Source of the DNA: Sphingobium bisphenolivorans
GTDB taxonomy: Bacteria; Pseudomonadota; Alphaproteobacteria; Sphingomonadales; Sphingomonadaceae
Assembly: GCF_000412635.1 (NCBI RefSeq)
Contig: NZ_ASTG01000009.1
Span: forward strand, 1-64,000
Direction of reading: 5' to 3'
DNA length: 64,000 nucleotides
Translations under genes and position numbers: made by a program
The notes under the pieces: model-generated
Told to the model about the DNA's origin: nothing
Seen by the model: the letters and a program-made list of their open reading frames with translations, nothing else
Database searches by the model: none
Shown here: in pieces, positions 1-10,126 of the stretch
Layout of the letters: each line of letters starts with the position of its first letter
How positions within the stretch are numbered: position 1 is the first letter of the stretch

Positions 1-24
1 CTCTCCCAGCTGAGCTAAGGCCCC
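1..24 (-). tRNA. tRNA-Ala, 5' end only (cut by window edge)
   Basis: Read on the reverse strand, bases 24 to 1 give the acceptor 5' strand GGGGCCT, then TA and the D-arm GCTC-AGCTGGGA-GAG. This is the usual start of alphaproteobacterial tRNA-Ala. The anticodon lies outside the window, so the Ala assignment rests on resemblance of the 5' part only. Confidence 0.75.
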
Positions 25-111
25 AAGTCCAATTCGGCGCCGTTGGGTCCGGCGCCTCGGAGGTCGCTGCCATTAGGTGGCAGCTTCCTCCTTGGCAAGC
101 AGAAAATTCAC

Positions 112-447
112 TTAATTGTCGTCGTCACCGTCGTCGCCGCCGGCATCGACGCCAAGATCATCGTCGCCGCCGAGATCGACGTCGTTATCCGGCGAGTCGC
201 CGTCATCATCTACGTCCAGGTCGATGTCCAGATCGTCGTCCGCAGCCTCCAACTCGCCGTCGGCGGTTTCGATCACCTTCTTGGGCGCTTCCTCGTAAGG
301 CAGCGGCTGCTTCGACTTCAGCACCGGCTCAGGCTCCCAAGCCGTACCGCAGTTGATGCAGGTCACCGGGTCTTCCTTGCCCAGGTCATAGAAGCGCGTG
401 GCGCATTTCGGGCAGGTACGCTTCGTGCCCCATTCAGCCTTGACCAT
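112..447 (-). CDS. FYDLN acid-domain protein (TIGR02300 family)
   Basis: A 111-residue protein with an N-terminal zinc-ribbon-like part (CPKC at about 17-20 and CINC at about 30-33, with the FYDL signature between them) and a long C-terminal tail made almost only of Asp, Gly, Glu, Val and Leu. This matches the alphaproteobacterial FYDLN acid family, whose function is unknown. The gene is divergent from aroA, a common arrangement in the group. The acidic tail is coded by GAC/GAT-rich near-repeated DNA, so its length is likely to vary among relatives. The assignment to the family is firm; any role such as nucleic-acid or protein binding would be a guess. Confidence 0.85.
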   Translation of the reverse strand: MVKAEWGTKRTCPKCATRFYDLGKEDPVTCINCGTAWEPEPVLKSKQPLPYEEAPKKVIETADGELEAADDDLDIDLDVDDDGDSPDNDVDLGGDDDLGVDAGGDDGDDDN

Positions 448-624
448 GTCCGGCCTTGTCCTTCTCGCGAGTGCTCAAAATGGATATTACGCAGCACGAC
501 AGGGTCGCCCGCGAAGAGACGGCGCCTTGCCATAGCGAAACGGCGCTGTCAAAAGCCGGTGCGCAATTTTTCAGTTCTTCGCAACGGATTTCCGGTGACA
601 TCTTCTTCCGACTATCCCCGCCCC

Positions 625-1935
625 ATGACCTTCACCGCAGCGCCCGCGCTTTCCGGTTCCGTGACCGTGCCCGGCGACAAGAGCATCTCGCACCGCTCGC
701 TCATGCTGTCCGCGCTCGCGGTGGGGGAGAGCCGCGTCGAAGGCCTGCTGGAGGGCGAGGACGTCCTGGCAACAGCCGCCGCGATGCGCGCCATGGGCGC
801 CGACATTCGCCGCGACGAAGACGGCATCTGGCACATTCATGGCGTAGGCGTCGGCGGCCTGCTCCAGCCCGCAGGCGCCCTCGACATGGGGAATAGTGGC
901 ACGTCGACCCGCCTCCTCATGGGCCTGATCGCCAGCCACGCGATCACAGCGACATTCGTGGGCGATGCCTCCTTGAGCAAGCGCCCCATGGCCCGCGTTA
1001 CTGAACCGCTTTCCCGCATGGGCGCCAGCTTCACCAGCAGCCCCGGCGATCGCCTGCCGCTCACCATGCGCGGCGCCTGCCCGGCTGTCCCGCTAGATTA
1101 TCGTCTTCCTGTCGCCTCCGCCCAGGTCAAGTCGGCCATTCTGCTCGCAGGGCTGAACGCGCCAGGCATCACCCGCGTCGTAGAACCAATCCCCACTCGC
1201 GACCATAGCGAGCGCATGCTCACAGGCTTTGGCGCCGACCTGACGGTGGAGGTGGAAGCCGGGGGCACCCGCATCATCACCTTGAGGGGTGAAGCCGAAC
1301 TTCGCCCGCAATCGATCATCGTGCCGGGCGACCCCTCGTCCGCAGCCTTTCCGATCGTCGCCGCGCTGCTGGTACCTGGCTCGCAGATCACGATTTCCAA
1401 TGTCGGCCTCAATGCGACCCGGGCCGGCCTTATCGATCTGCTGCAGGAGATGGGCGGCAGCATCGTCATCGAGAATCCTCGCGAAGTCGGGGGTGAGCCG
1501 GTGGGCGACCTCGTCGTCACCGCGTCGGCACTCAAGGGCGTCGAACCCGACCCTGCTCGCGCGCCGTCGATGATCGATGAATATCCGGTTGCGTTTATCG
1601 CCGCCGCCTTTGCCGAAGGGCGCAGCACCTTCCGCGGCCTTGAAGAACTGCGCGTCAAGGAGTCGGACCGGATCGCCACCATGGCGGCCGGCTTGCGCGC
1701 TATCGGCGTGGCCGCCGAGGAACTGGAAGACGGCATCGTCATCGAAGGCAGCGGCGGGGCTCTCCTGCCAGGAGGAGGGCCGATCGCGACCAAGCTCGAC
1801 CACCGGATCGCCATGAGCTTCGCCATTGCCGGCCTCGTGTCGAAAAACGGCGTGACGATCGACGATATGCGCCCGGTCGCGACCAGCTTCCCCGGCTTTA
1901 CCAGCCTGCTGCAAAGCCTGGGCGCGATGGCGTGA
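625..1935 (+). CDS. aroA: 3-phosphoshikimate 1-carboxyvinyltransferase (EPSP synthase)
   Basis: Joins shikimate-3-phosphate and phosphoenolpyruvate to make EPSP, the sixth step of the shikimate pathway. The open frame extends upstream to base 43, but the protein family begins at the ATG at 625, giving 436 residues. Visible signatures are VPGDKSISHRS with Lys19, GNSGTSTR at 89-96, the RDHSERML region, and the C-terminal LDHRIAMSFAIAG. Phrases such as EGED, GDASLSKRPM, RAPSMIDEYP and LRVKESDR are those of class II enzymes like Agrobacterium CP4. The position equivalent to CP4 Ala100 is Gly92 here. The stop overlaps the GTG start of the next gene, so it heads a short operon with a membrane protein and cmk. 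Confidence 0.95.
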   Translation: MTFTAAPALSGSVTVPGDKSISHRSLMLSALAVGESRVEGLLEGEDVLATAAAMRAMGADIRRDEDGIWHIHGVGVGGLLQPAGALDMGNSGTSTRLLMGLIASHAITATFVGDASLSKRPMARVTEPLSRMGASFTSSPGDRLPLTMRGACPAVPLDYRLPVASAQVKSAILLAGLNAPGITRVVEPIPTRDHSERMLTGFGADLTVEVEAGGTRIITLRGEAELRPQSIIVPGDPSSAAFPIVAALLVPGSQITISNVGLNATRAGLIDLLQEMGGSIVIENPREVGGEPVGDLVVTASALKGVEPDPARAPSMIDEYPVAFIAAAFAEGRSTFRGLEELRVKESDRIATMAAGLRAIGVAAEELEDGIVIEGSGGALLPGGGPIATKLDHRIAMSFAIAGLVSKNGVTIDDMRPVATSFPGFTSLLQSLGAMA

Positions 1936-2183
1936 GCCTGGACCTCGCCAGCATCATCGGCCTGATCGGCAGCGGATTGATGGTCATAGCCTATGCCTAC
2001 AGCAACATGGCTAAAGTGCTGAACTTCACTCTGTTCAACCTGCTCAACCTGATCGGTGCATTACTGCTGATCTATTCGCTGACCGTTCACTTCAACGTCG
2101 CATCCATGGCGCTGGAGATCGTCTGGGCATTAATCGCCCTGATTGGCCTCGCCAAGGCGCTGCAAAAAGGCAAAGCATCATGA
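1932..2183 (+). CDS. Small membrane protein, CBU_0592-like family
   Basis: An 83-residue protein with three hydrophobic stretches (about residues 6-25, 31-49 and 56-75) and little soluble sequence, so it should sit in the inner membrane. The pattern resembles the small CBU_0592-like membrane family, which has no assigned function. It starts with GTG, and the sequence GTGA joins it to the aroA stop. Its own stop overlaps the ATG of cmk in the sequence ATGA. Such tight coupling indicates co-translation with aroA and cmk, but it says nothing specific about its role. The family match is from memory of the pattern and is moderately sure. Confidence 0.75.
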   Translation: MSLDLASIIGLIGSGLMVIAYAYSNMAKVLNFTLFNLLNLIGALLLIYSLTVHFNVASMALEIVWALIALIGLAKALQKGKAS

Positions 2184-2815
2184 TTATCGCCGTGGATGGT
2201 CCCGCCGCATCCGGCAAAGGCACCATCGCGAAGGCGCTGGGGCAGCATTATGGGATGCCTGTGCTCGACACCGGGCTACTTTATCGAGCCGTGGGCCTCG
2301 CCGTCCTCAAGGCCAGCGGTGACCCGGACCATGAAGCCGACGCCCTGGACGCCTGCGAGTTCGAAGACACCTTCCTCAACGATCCAGCGCTGCGCAGCGA
2401 AGCGGTCGGCTCCCTCGCCTCACGCGTGTCCGTCCACCAAAGCGTCCGGCAAGCTTTGGTCAAGCGGCAGCGGGACTTCGCCACCCAGACGGGCGGCGCC
2501 ATCCTGGACGGCCGCGACATCGGTACAGTGATCGCCCCGGATGCCGACGCGAAAATCTTCGTCACGGCGAGCGTTCATGTTCGCGCCCAGCGCCGTTTCC
2601 AGGACGCGCTGTCGCACGGCGGCCATCCCGACATGGACAGCCTGATTGCCGACATTCAGGCGCGCGACACGCGCGACATGAGCCGCGACCATGCGCCGCT
2701 CCGCATGGCCGATGGCGCGGACTTGCTCGACACCAGCAATTTGACTATAGAAGCCGCCGTCCAGCAGGCCATCGCGCTGGTGGACGCCCAGTTGGAACGT
2801 CGGCGGAAGAGCTGA
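2180..2815 (+). CDS. cmk: Cytidylate kinase
   Basis: Phosphorylates CMP and dCMP using ATP in pyrimidine nucleotide salvage. The 211-residue protein opens with the P-loop IAVDGPAASGKGT and the LDTGLLYRAVG motif. It carries the GRDIGTV motif near residue 112 and R-D-x-RD-x-SR in the lid region (QARDTRDMSRDHAPL). The length is normal for the bacterial family. The ATG overlaps the preceding stop by four bases. The order aroA-cmk-rpsA is a classic bacterial arrangement and supports the call. It is separated from rpsA by about 170 bases, which could hold a separate rpsA promoter. Confidence 0.95.
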   Translation: MIIAVDGPAASGKGTIAKALGQHYGMPVLDTGLLYRAVGLAVLKASGDPDHEADALDACEFEDTFLNDPALRSEAVGSLASRVSVHQSVRQALVKRQRDFATQTGGAILDGRDIGTVIAPDADAKIFVTASVHVRAQRRFQDALSHGGHPDMDSLIADIQARDTRDMSRDHAPLRMADGADLLDTSNLTIEAAVQQAIALVDAQLERRRKS

Positions 2816-2986
2816 CACGGTAACGGCGTAGGGACTCCCGGGCGCCCTTTTCGCTTTTCTCCTGAGCGTCATCCTCGCGCATGGCCGACGGATGTTCGCG
2901 CGGTATTCGGCTGCGCGGGCGGTTTGGCCTGAAAGACCACCGGATACAACCGGTAGGCCAGCAATGACGAGTGAAGGAAACTTTTA

Positions 2987-4699
2987 ATGGCCTCTACGGC
3001 ATTCCCCTCGCGCGACGATTTCGCCGCGCTGCTCAATGAATCCCTCGGTGGCGAGGATGGCGGCTTCGAAGGCCGCGTCGTCAAGGGCACCGTTACCGGC
3101 ATCGAAAACGACATGGCGCTGATCGACGTCGGCCTGAAGTCGGAAGGCCGTGTGCCGCTGCGTGAATTCGCCGCGCCGGGCCAGAAGGCTGAGCTGAAGG
3201 TCGGCGACGAAGTCGAAGTCTATGTCGACCGCGTCGAAAACGCCCATGGCGAAGCCATGCTGTCGCGCGACCGCGCCCGCCGCGAAGCCGCCTGGGACAA
3301 GCTGGAGTCCGAGTTCACCGAAAACGCCCGCGTCGAAGGTGTCATCTTCGGCCGCGTCAAGGGTGGCTTCACCGTCGATCTCGACGGCGCCGTAGCGTTC
3401 CTCCCCGGCAGCCAGGTCGACATTCGCCCGGTACGCGACGTCACCCCGCTGATGGACATTCCGCAGCCCTTCCAGATCCTCAAGATGGATCGCCGTCGCG
3501 GCAACATCGTCGTGTCCCGCCGCGCCATTCTGGAAGAAACCCGCGCCGAACAGCGCAGCGGCCTCATCCAAACCCTGCACGAGGGCCAGATCATCGAGGG
3601 CGTCGTCAAGAACATCACCGACTATGGTGCGTTCGTTGACCTGGGCGGCATCGATGGCCTGCTGCACGTCACCGATCTCAGCTACAAGCGGATCAACCAC
3701 CCGAACGAGATGATCAACATCGGCGACACCGTCCGTGTCCAGATCATCCGCATCAATCGCGACACCCAGCGCATCAGCCTCGGCATGAAGCAGCTGGAGA
3801 GCGATCCGTGGGAAGGCGCCGCCGCCAAATATCCGGTCGGTGCGAAGCTGTCGGGCCGCGTTACGAACATCACCGAATATGGTGCGTTCGTCGAACTGGA
3901 GCCGGGCATCGAGGGCCTTGTCCACGTGTCGGAAATGTCCTGGACCAAGAAGAACGTTCACCCCGGCAAGATCGTTTCGACCAGCCAGGAAGTCGACGTC
4001 ATCGTCCTCGAAGTGGATCCCGAGAAGCGCCGCATCTCGCTCGGCCTCAAGCAGGCCCAGAACAACCCCTGGGACAGCTTCGCCGAACGTCACCCGATCG
4101 GTTCGACCGTCGAGGGTGAAGTCAAGAACGCGACCGAGTTCGGCCTGTTCATCGGCCTGGACGGCGACGTGGACGGCATGGTGCACATGTCGGACATCGC
4201 CTGGGGCATTTCGGGCGAAGACGCGCTGGCTCTGCACCGCAAGGGCGAGACGGTCCAGGCCGTCGTTCTCGACATCGACGTCGAGAAGGAGCGCATCAGC
4301 CTTGGCATGAAGCAGCTTGAGCGTGGCGGCCCGGCCGCTGGCGGCACCGCTGCTGCGGCTGCTGGCCTCAACAAGAACTCGATCGTCACCGTGACGGTTC
4401 TGGAAGTGCGTGACGGCGGCCTGGAAGTCCAGGCTGGCGAAGATGGCGCTGCCGGCTTCATCAAGCGCAGCGACCTTGGCCGCGATCGCGACGAACAGCG
4501 TCCGGAACGCTTCCAGGTTGGCCAGAAGTTCGATGCCATGGTCACTGGCTTCGACCGCGCCAAGAAGCCGACCTTCTCGGTGAAGGCGATGCAGATCGCC
4601 GAAGAGAAGCAGGCCGTTGCCCAGTACGGCTCGTCCGACAGCGGCGCGTCGCTGGGCGATATCCTTGGCGAAGCGCTGAAGGCGAAGAGCGAAGGCTAA
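2987..4699 (+). CDS. rpsA: 30S ribosomal protein S1
   Basis: Largest protein of the small ribosomal subunit; it binds mRNA and helps unfold it for initiation. The 570-residue product holds six S1 (OB-fold) repeats. The best conserved are repeats 3 to 5, each with the phrase GAFVDLGG/GAFVELEPG/GLFIGLDG followed by DGLLHVTDLS, EGLVHVSEMSW or DGMVHMSDIAW and closed by RISLGMKQ or RISLGLKQ. An Ala/Gly-rich linker (GGPAAGGTAAAAAG) lies before the last repeat. The length agrees with alphaproteobacterial S1. A strong intrinsic terminator follows, and ihfB lies directly downstream, a conserved neighbour pair. Confidence 0.97.
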   Translation: MASTAFPSRDDFAALLNESLGGEDGGFEGRVVKGTVTGIENDMALIDVGLKSEGRVPLREFAAPGQKAELKVGDEVEVYVDRVENAHGEAMLSRDRARREAAWDKLESEFTENARVEGVIFGRVKGGFTVDLDGAVAFLPGSQVDIRPVRDVTPLMDIPQPFQILKMDRRRGNIVVSRRAILEETRAEQRSGLIQTLHEGQIIEGVVKNITDYGAFVDLGGIDGLLHVTDLSYKRINHPNEMINIGDTVRVQIIRINRDTQRISLGMKQLESDPWEGAAAKYPVGAKLSGRVTNITEYGAFVELEPGIEGLVHVSEMSWTKKNVHPGKIVSTSQEVDVIVLEVDPEKRRISLGLKQAQNNPWDSFAERHPIGSTVEGEVKNATEFGLFIGLDGDVDGMVHMSDIAWGISGEDALALHRKGETVQAVVLDIDVEKERISLGMKQLERGGPAAGGTAAAAAGLNKNSIVTVTVLEVRDGGLEVQAGEDGAAGFIKRSDLGRDRDEQRPERFQVGQKFDAMVTGFDRAKKPTFSVKAMQIAEEKQAVAQYGSSDSGASLGDILGEALKAKSEG

Positions 4700-4731
4700 A
4701 CTGCTCTTTCGATATCTATCCAAAGTAATAG

Positions 4732-4764
4732 AGCCCGCCGGAACTATACTCCGGCGGGCTTTTT
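4732..4764 (+). terminator. Intrinsic terminator after rpsA
   Basis: A perfect 10-bp stem (AGCCCGCCGG with CCGGCGGGCT) with a 9-base loop, followed by TTTT. It lies 33 bases after the rpsA stop and before the ihfB promoter. Confidence 0.9.
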
Positions 4765-4804
4765 CATTCCCAAAATGGGAAAAAGACCTACCGATATTGG
4801 CTCA

Positions 4805-4833
4805 TTGTCAGAACCAACGGGATTCACTATAAA
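4805..4833 (+). promoter_or_regulatory. Sigma-70-type promoter of ihfB
   Basis: TTGTCA at 4805-4810 and TATAAA at 4828-4833 are separated by exactly 17 bases. The element stands between the rpsA terminator and the ihfB start, 36 bases upstream of the ATG. Confidence 0.6.
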
Positions 4834-4869
4834 TTAATTGGGAGCCAGAAGGGGGGAGCTGGAGGACCA

Positions 4870-5160
4870 ATGATACGCTCGGAACTAATTCAGAAGTTGG
4901 CGGAAGAGAATCCGGCCCTCAGCTCGCAAGAGGTGGAGCGGATCGTTGATCTCTTCTTCAAGGAAATCGTCGATCGCCTGTCGAACGGCGGACGCGTGGA
5001 GTTGCGCGGCTTCGGCGCCTTCACCACACGCCCGCGTGAAGCGCGCACGGGCCGTAATCCGCGCACGGGGGAACAGGTGCCGGTTTGTGCAAAGCGCGTA
5101 CCTTATTTCAAGCCGGGCAAGGAGATGCGGGAACGACTGAACGTCAAGGCCGAGCATTGA
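4870..5160 (+). CDS. ihfB: Integration host factor subunit beta
   Basis: DNA-bending protein that pairs with IHF-alpha and shapes promoters, replication origins and recombination sites. The 96-residue product has the HU/IHF fold: helical N-terminus [15 protein letters not shown], the [10 protein letters not shown] turn, the DNA-inserting arm [12 protein letters not shown] and the C-terminal [12 protein letters not shown]. The features IRSELI and RVELRGFG mark the beta subunit rather than HU. It is preceded by a purine-rich ribosome binding site (GGGGGGAGCTGGAGG) and its own promoter. Confidence 0.95.
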   Translation: MIRSELIQKLAEENPALSSQEVERIVDLFFKEIVDRLSNGGRVELRGFGAFTTRPREARTGRNPRTGEQVPVCAKRVPYFKPGKEMRERLNVKAEH

Positions 5161-5212
5161 TCGAGATATGGCCTTGACCGCTGCGCTCTAAGCTTTCAGG
5201 GGATATCGCCAC

Positions 5213-5298
5213 GCGGACGTGGCGAAATCGGTAGACGCAGCGGACTTAAAATCCGCCTCCCCCTGGGAATGCGGGTTCAAGTCCCGCCGTCCGCACCA
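5213..5298 (+). tRNA. tRNA-Leu (anticodon TAA)
   Basis: Acceptor strands GCGGACG and CGTCCGC pair, the anticodon loop CTTAAAA gives TAA, a long variable arm lies between the anticodon and T arms, and the T loop GTTCAAGTCC is present. CCA is encoded at 5296-5298. The long variable arm is diagnostic for tRNA-Leu among these. Confidence 0.96.
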
Positions 5299-5368
5299 AG
5301 CATCATCTAGTTGAAATCAGCCTGCTCATGAGACTGGCTATTGGTGCGGATTGTCGCGATGATGCATT

Positions 5369-7153
5369 ATGGCAGGTGCGATCAATCCTCAAAGTTTCAG
5401 CGATTCTCTGGTCATTCTCGGCGCTGCCGGCCTTGTCATCCCCGGCTTTGCGCGACTGCGCATCAGTCCCGTCATCGGATTCATTCTGGTCGGGTTGGCC
5501 GTGGGCCCGTCCGGTCTTGGTGCGCTGGTCGGCGAATATCCGTGGCTCTATCACGTCACTATCTCCAACAAGTCAGCGATCGAGCCCTTTGCTGAGCTGG
5601 GCGTCATATTATTGCTGTTCTCCATCGGCCTGGAACTGAGCTTCCGCCGCCTGTGGAGCATGAGAGCGCAAGTATTCGGCGTCGGCGCGGCCGAATTACT
5701 TGGCAGCGGCATATTGATTGGACTTGGCCTCTACTTTCTAGGCCAGCCAGCGGGGGGAGCCATCGGCCTCGGCCTAGCGCTTGCGCTGTCCTCGACGGCG
5801 GTTGTGCTGCCCATGGTCGGTACCGAAAGTGCCGTTGGCCGCGCGGCCTTTTCCATGTTGCTGTTCGAAGATCTGGCACTGGTTCCCATCATCTTCATGC
5901 TCGGCGCCCTTGCCCCTTCCGTCGCGGCAAGCCCCGAAGGTCCCTGGAACGAACTGGCCGACATCCTGCTGAAGAGCGGGATCACCATCGCCGTAATGCT
6001 GGTGCTGGGCCGCCTGTGCCTGCCGCATATCTTCAGCCAGGCGGCGCGGACGAAGAGTCCCGAGGTCTTCTTGGCGGCGAGCCTGCTGGTCGTCATCGTG
6101 TCCAGCCTGGCGACGTCGATCGCCGGCCTGTCTCCGATCGTCGGCGCCCTGCTCGCGGGCCTGCTAATTGCCGAGACCGACTATCACGGCGAAGTCGAGG
6201 TGATGACCGCGCCGTTCAAGGGGCTGGCGCTCGGCGTCTTCCTGATCACCGTCGGCATGGGCCTGGATGTGCGGGTGATCATCGCCAACTGGCCCAATCT
6301 GGTGCTGGCGGTGGCTGGTGTCGTCCTCACCAAGATCATCGTCACCGCCGCCCTGCTCTATCTGTCCGGCGCTCGAAAGGGCGTTGCGATGGAAGTCGGC
6401 GTGCTGATGTCGAGCCCTTCGGAAACGACCCTGATCGTGCTGTCCGCCGCCGCGGCTGCGCAACTCATCCTACCCTCGACCGCGGCCTTCTGGCAGATCG
6501 TCACCGCCATCGGCCTCACCATCACACCCATCCTTGCGCGGCTCGGCCATGACATTGCGCGGCGGTTGGAAATGGCGCTAGGCGAGGAAACGGCCGAGGC
6601 AAGCCAGGAGCATACCGAAGCCGCCGCCGTCGTGATCGGCTTCGGCCGTGTCGGGCGCATGGTTTGCGATCTTCTGACGGTGCACAAGCAGCGCTTCATC
6701 GTCGTGGAGTCGGATCCTGACATGGTCGCTGAGGCACGGCGTTCGGGCTATCCCATTCTCTTCGGCGACGTGTCGCGCGCAGAGATGCTCGACAAGCTGC
6801 GGCTAGGCCATGCCCGGGCCCTTATCCTGACGATGGATGATCCGGTGCTGTCCGTCCGCGTGACGAAGCGGGTTCGCGGTTGGGTGCCCGATCTGCCGAT
6901 CATCGCGCGCGCCCGCGATACCGATCATGCCGCCCAGCTTTATCGCGCGGGGGCGAGTGACGCGGTTCCCGAAACGCTGGAAAGCTCATTGCAGCTTGCC
7001 GAAACTGCGCTGGTCGACCTCGGCGTTGCAATGGGTCCGGTGATCGCGTCCATCCATCAGACGCGCGAGGATTTGCGGATGGGGATCAAGGATGCGGCTC
7101 AGTTGGAGACGGCACCCAAGCTGCGGCGGCTGCGGCCGGACGAGGTGCCTTGA
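5369..7153 (+). CDS. Monovalent cation:proton antiporter, CPA2 family with TrkA-N domain
   Basis: Inner-membrane exchanger of K+ or Na+ for protons. The 594-residue protein has about 12 hydrophobic segments in residues 12-405 (Na_H_Exchanger type), with conserved phrases such as ISPVIGFILVGLAVGP, ALALSSTAVVLPMV and MLLFEDLALVPIIF. The C-terminal part from about residue 418 is a Rossmann-type TrkA-N domain (AVVIGFGRVGRMVCDLL) that binds nucleotide and gates transport. This layout is that of KefB/KefC/YbaL proteins. No KefF/KefG partner is nearby, so a glutathione-gated role cannot be claimed. It stands alone after tRNA-Leu. Confidence 0.9.
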   Translation: MAGAINPQSFSDSLVILGAAGLVIPGFARLRISPVIGFILVGLAVGPSGLGALVGEYPWLYHVTISNKSAIEPFAELGVILLLFSIGLELSFRRLWSMRAQVFGVGAAELLGSGILIGLGLYFLGQPAGGAIGLGLALALSSTAVVLPMVGTESAVGRAAFSMLLFEDLALVPIIFMLGALAPSVAASPEGPWNELADILLKSGITIAVMLVLGRLCLPHIFSQAARTKSPEVFLAASLLVVIVSSLATSIAGLSPIVGALLAGLLIAETDYHGEVEVMTAPFKGLALGVFLITVGMGLDVRVIIANWPNLVLAVAGVVLTKIIVTAALLYLSGARKGVAMEVGVLMSSPSETTLIVLSAAAAAQLILPSTAAFWQIVTAIGLTITPILARLGHDIARRLEMALGEETAEASQEHTEAAAVVIGFGRVGRMVCDLLTVHKQRFIVVESDPDMVAEARRSGYPILFGDVSRAEMLDKLRLGHARALILTMDDPVLSVRVTKRVRGWVPDLPIIARARDTDHAAQLYRAGASDAVPETLESSLQLAETALVDLGVAMGPVIASIHQTREDLRMGIKDAAQLETAPKLRRLRPDEVP

Positions 7154-7265
7154 GCGCGAGTCGGAAGCCGAACACCGTCTTCCGACAGGTAAAATAACTC
7201 GGTCGGCATAGCGGATTTGGCGCGCTGTAGGACAGCGAAGGTTCCGGCGGCCTGTCCCGTCCGAA

Positions 7266-7285
7266 ATCCCAGCTTTCGCTGGGAT
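7266..7285. repeat. REP-like hairpin
   Basis: ATCCCAGC-TTTC-GCTGGGAT, a perfect 8-bp stem with a 4-base loop in the gap between the antiporter and alaS. The same stem occurs at 56296-56315 with loop GAAG, so it belongs to a dispersed repeat family. It lacks a T tract and does not look like a terminator. Confidence 0.7.
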
Positions 7286-7346
7286 GAAGGAGGCGATGAG
7301 GCGGAGTTCAGACGGCTTGGTCGCCCCCTGCCCCTCCCCTTTGCCC

Positions 7347-10001
<2,655 letters not shown>

Positions 10002-10126
10002 GGGGGCGATTTAGTTGGAAGCGTCCCAACGCACAAGCGGGGCTTTTCGTCGTTTATTGGATTATCGGCTGATAGGGTTTGGAGTGGGACGGGTGGCATT
10101 GGTGCCCCCCCCTCCCCTCATGTCCA

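Noticed and set aside
43..624. N-terminal extension of about 190 residues of the aroA frame
   Set aside because: The extension overlaps the FYDLN gene on the other strand and is unlike any EPSP synthase; the family start is the ATG at 625.
2984..4723. Long reverse-strand open frame of 579 codons opposite rpsA
   Set aside because: It mirrors the rpsA codons; the protein is low in structure, has no family motifs, and rpsA on the other strand is unmistakable.
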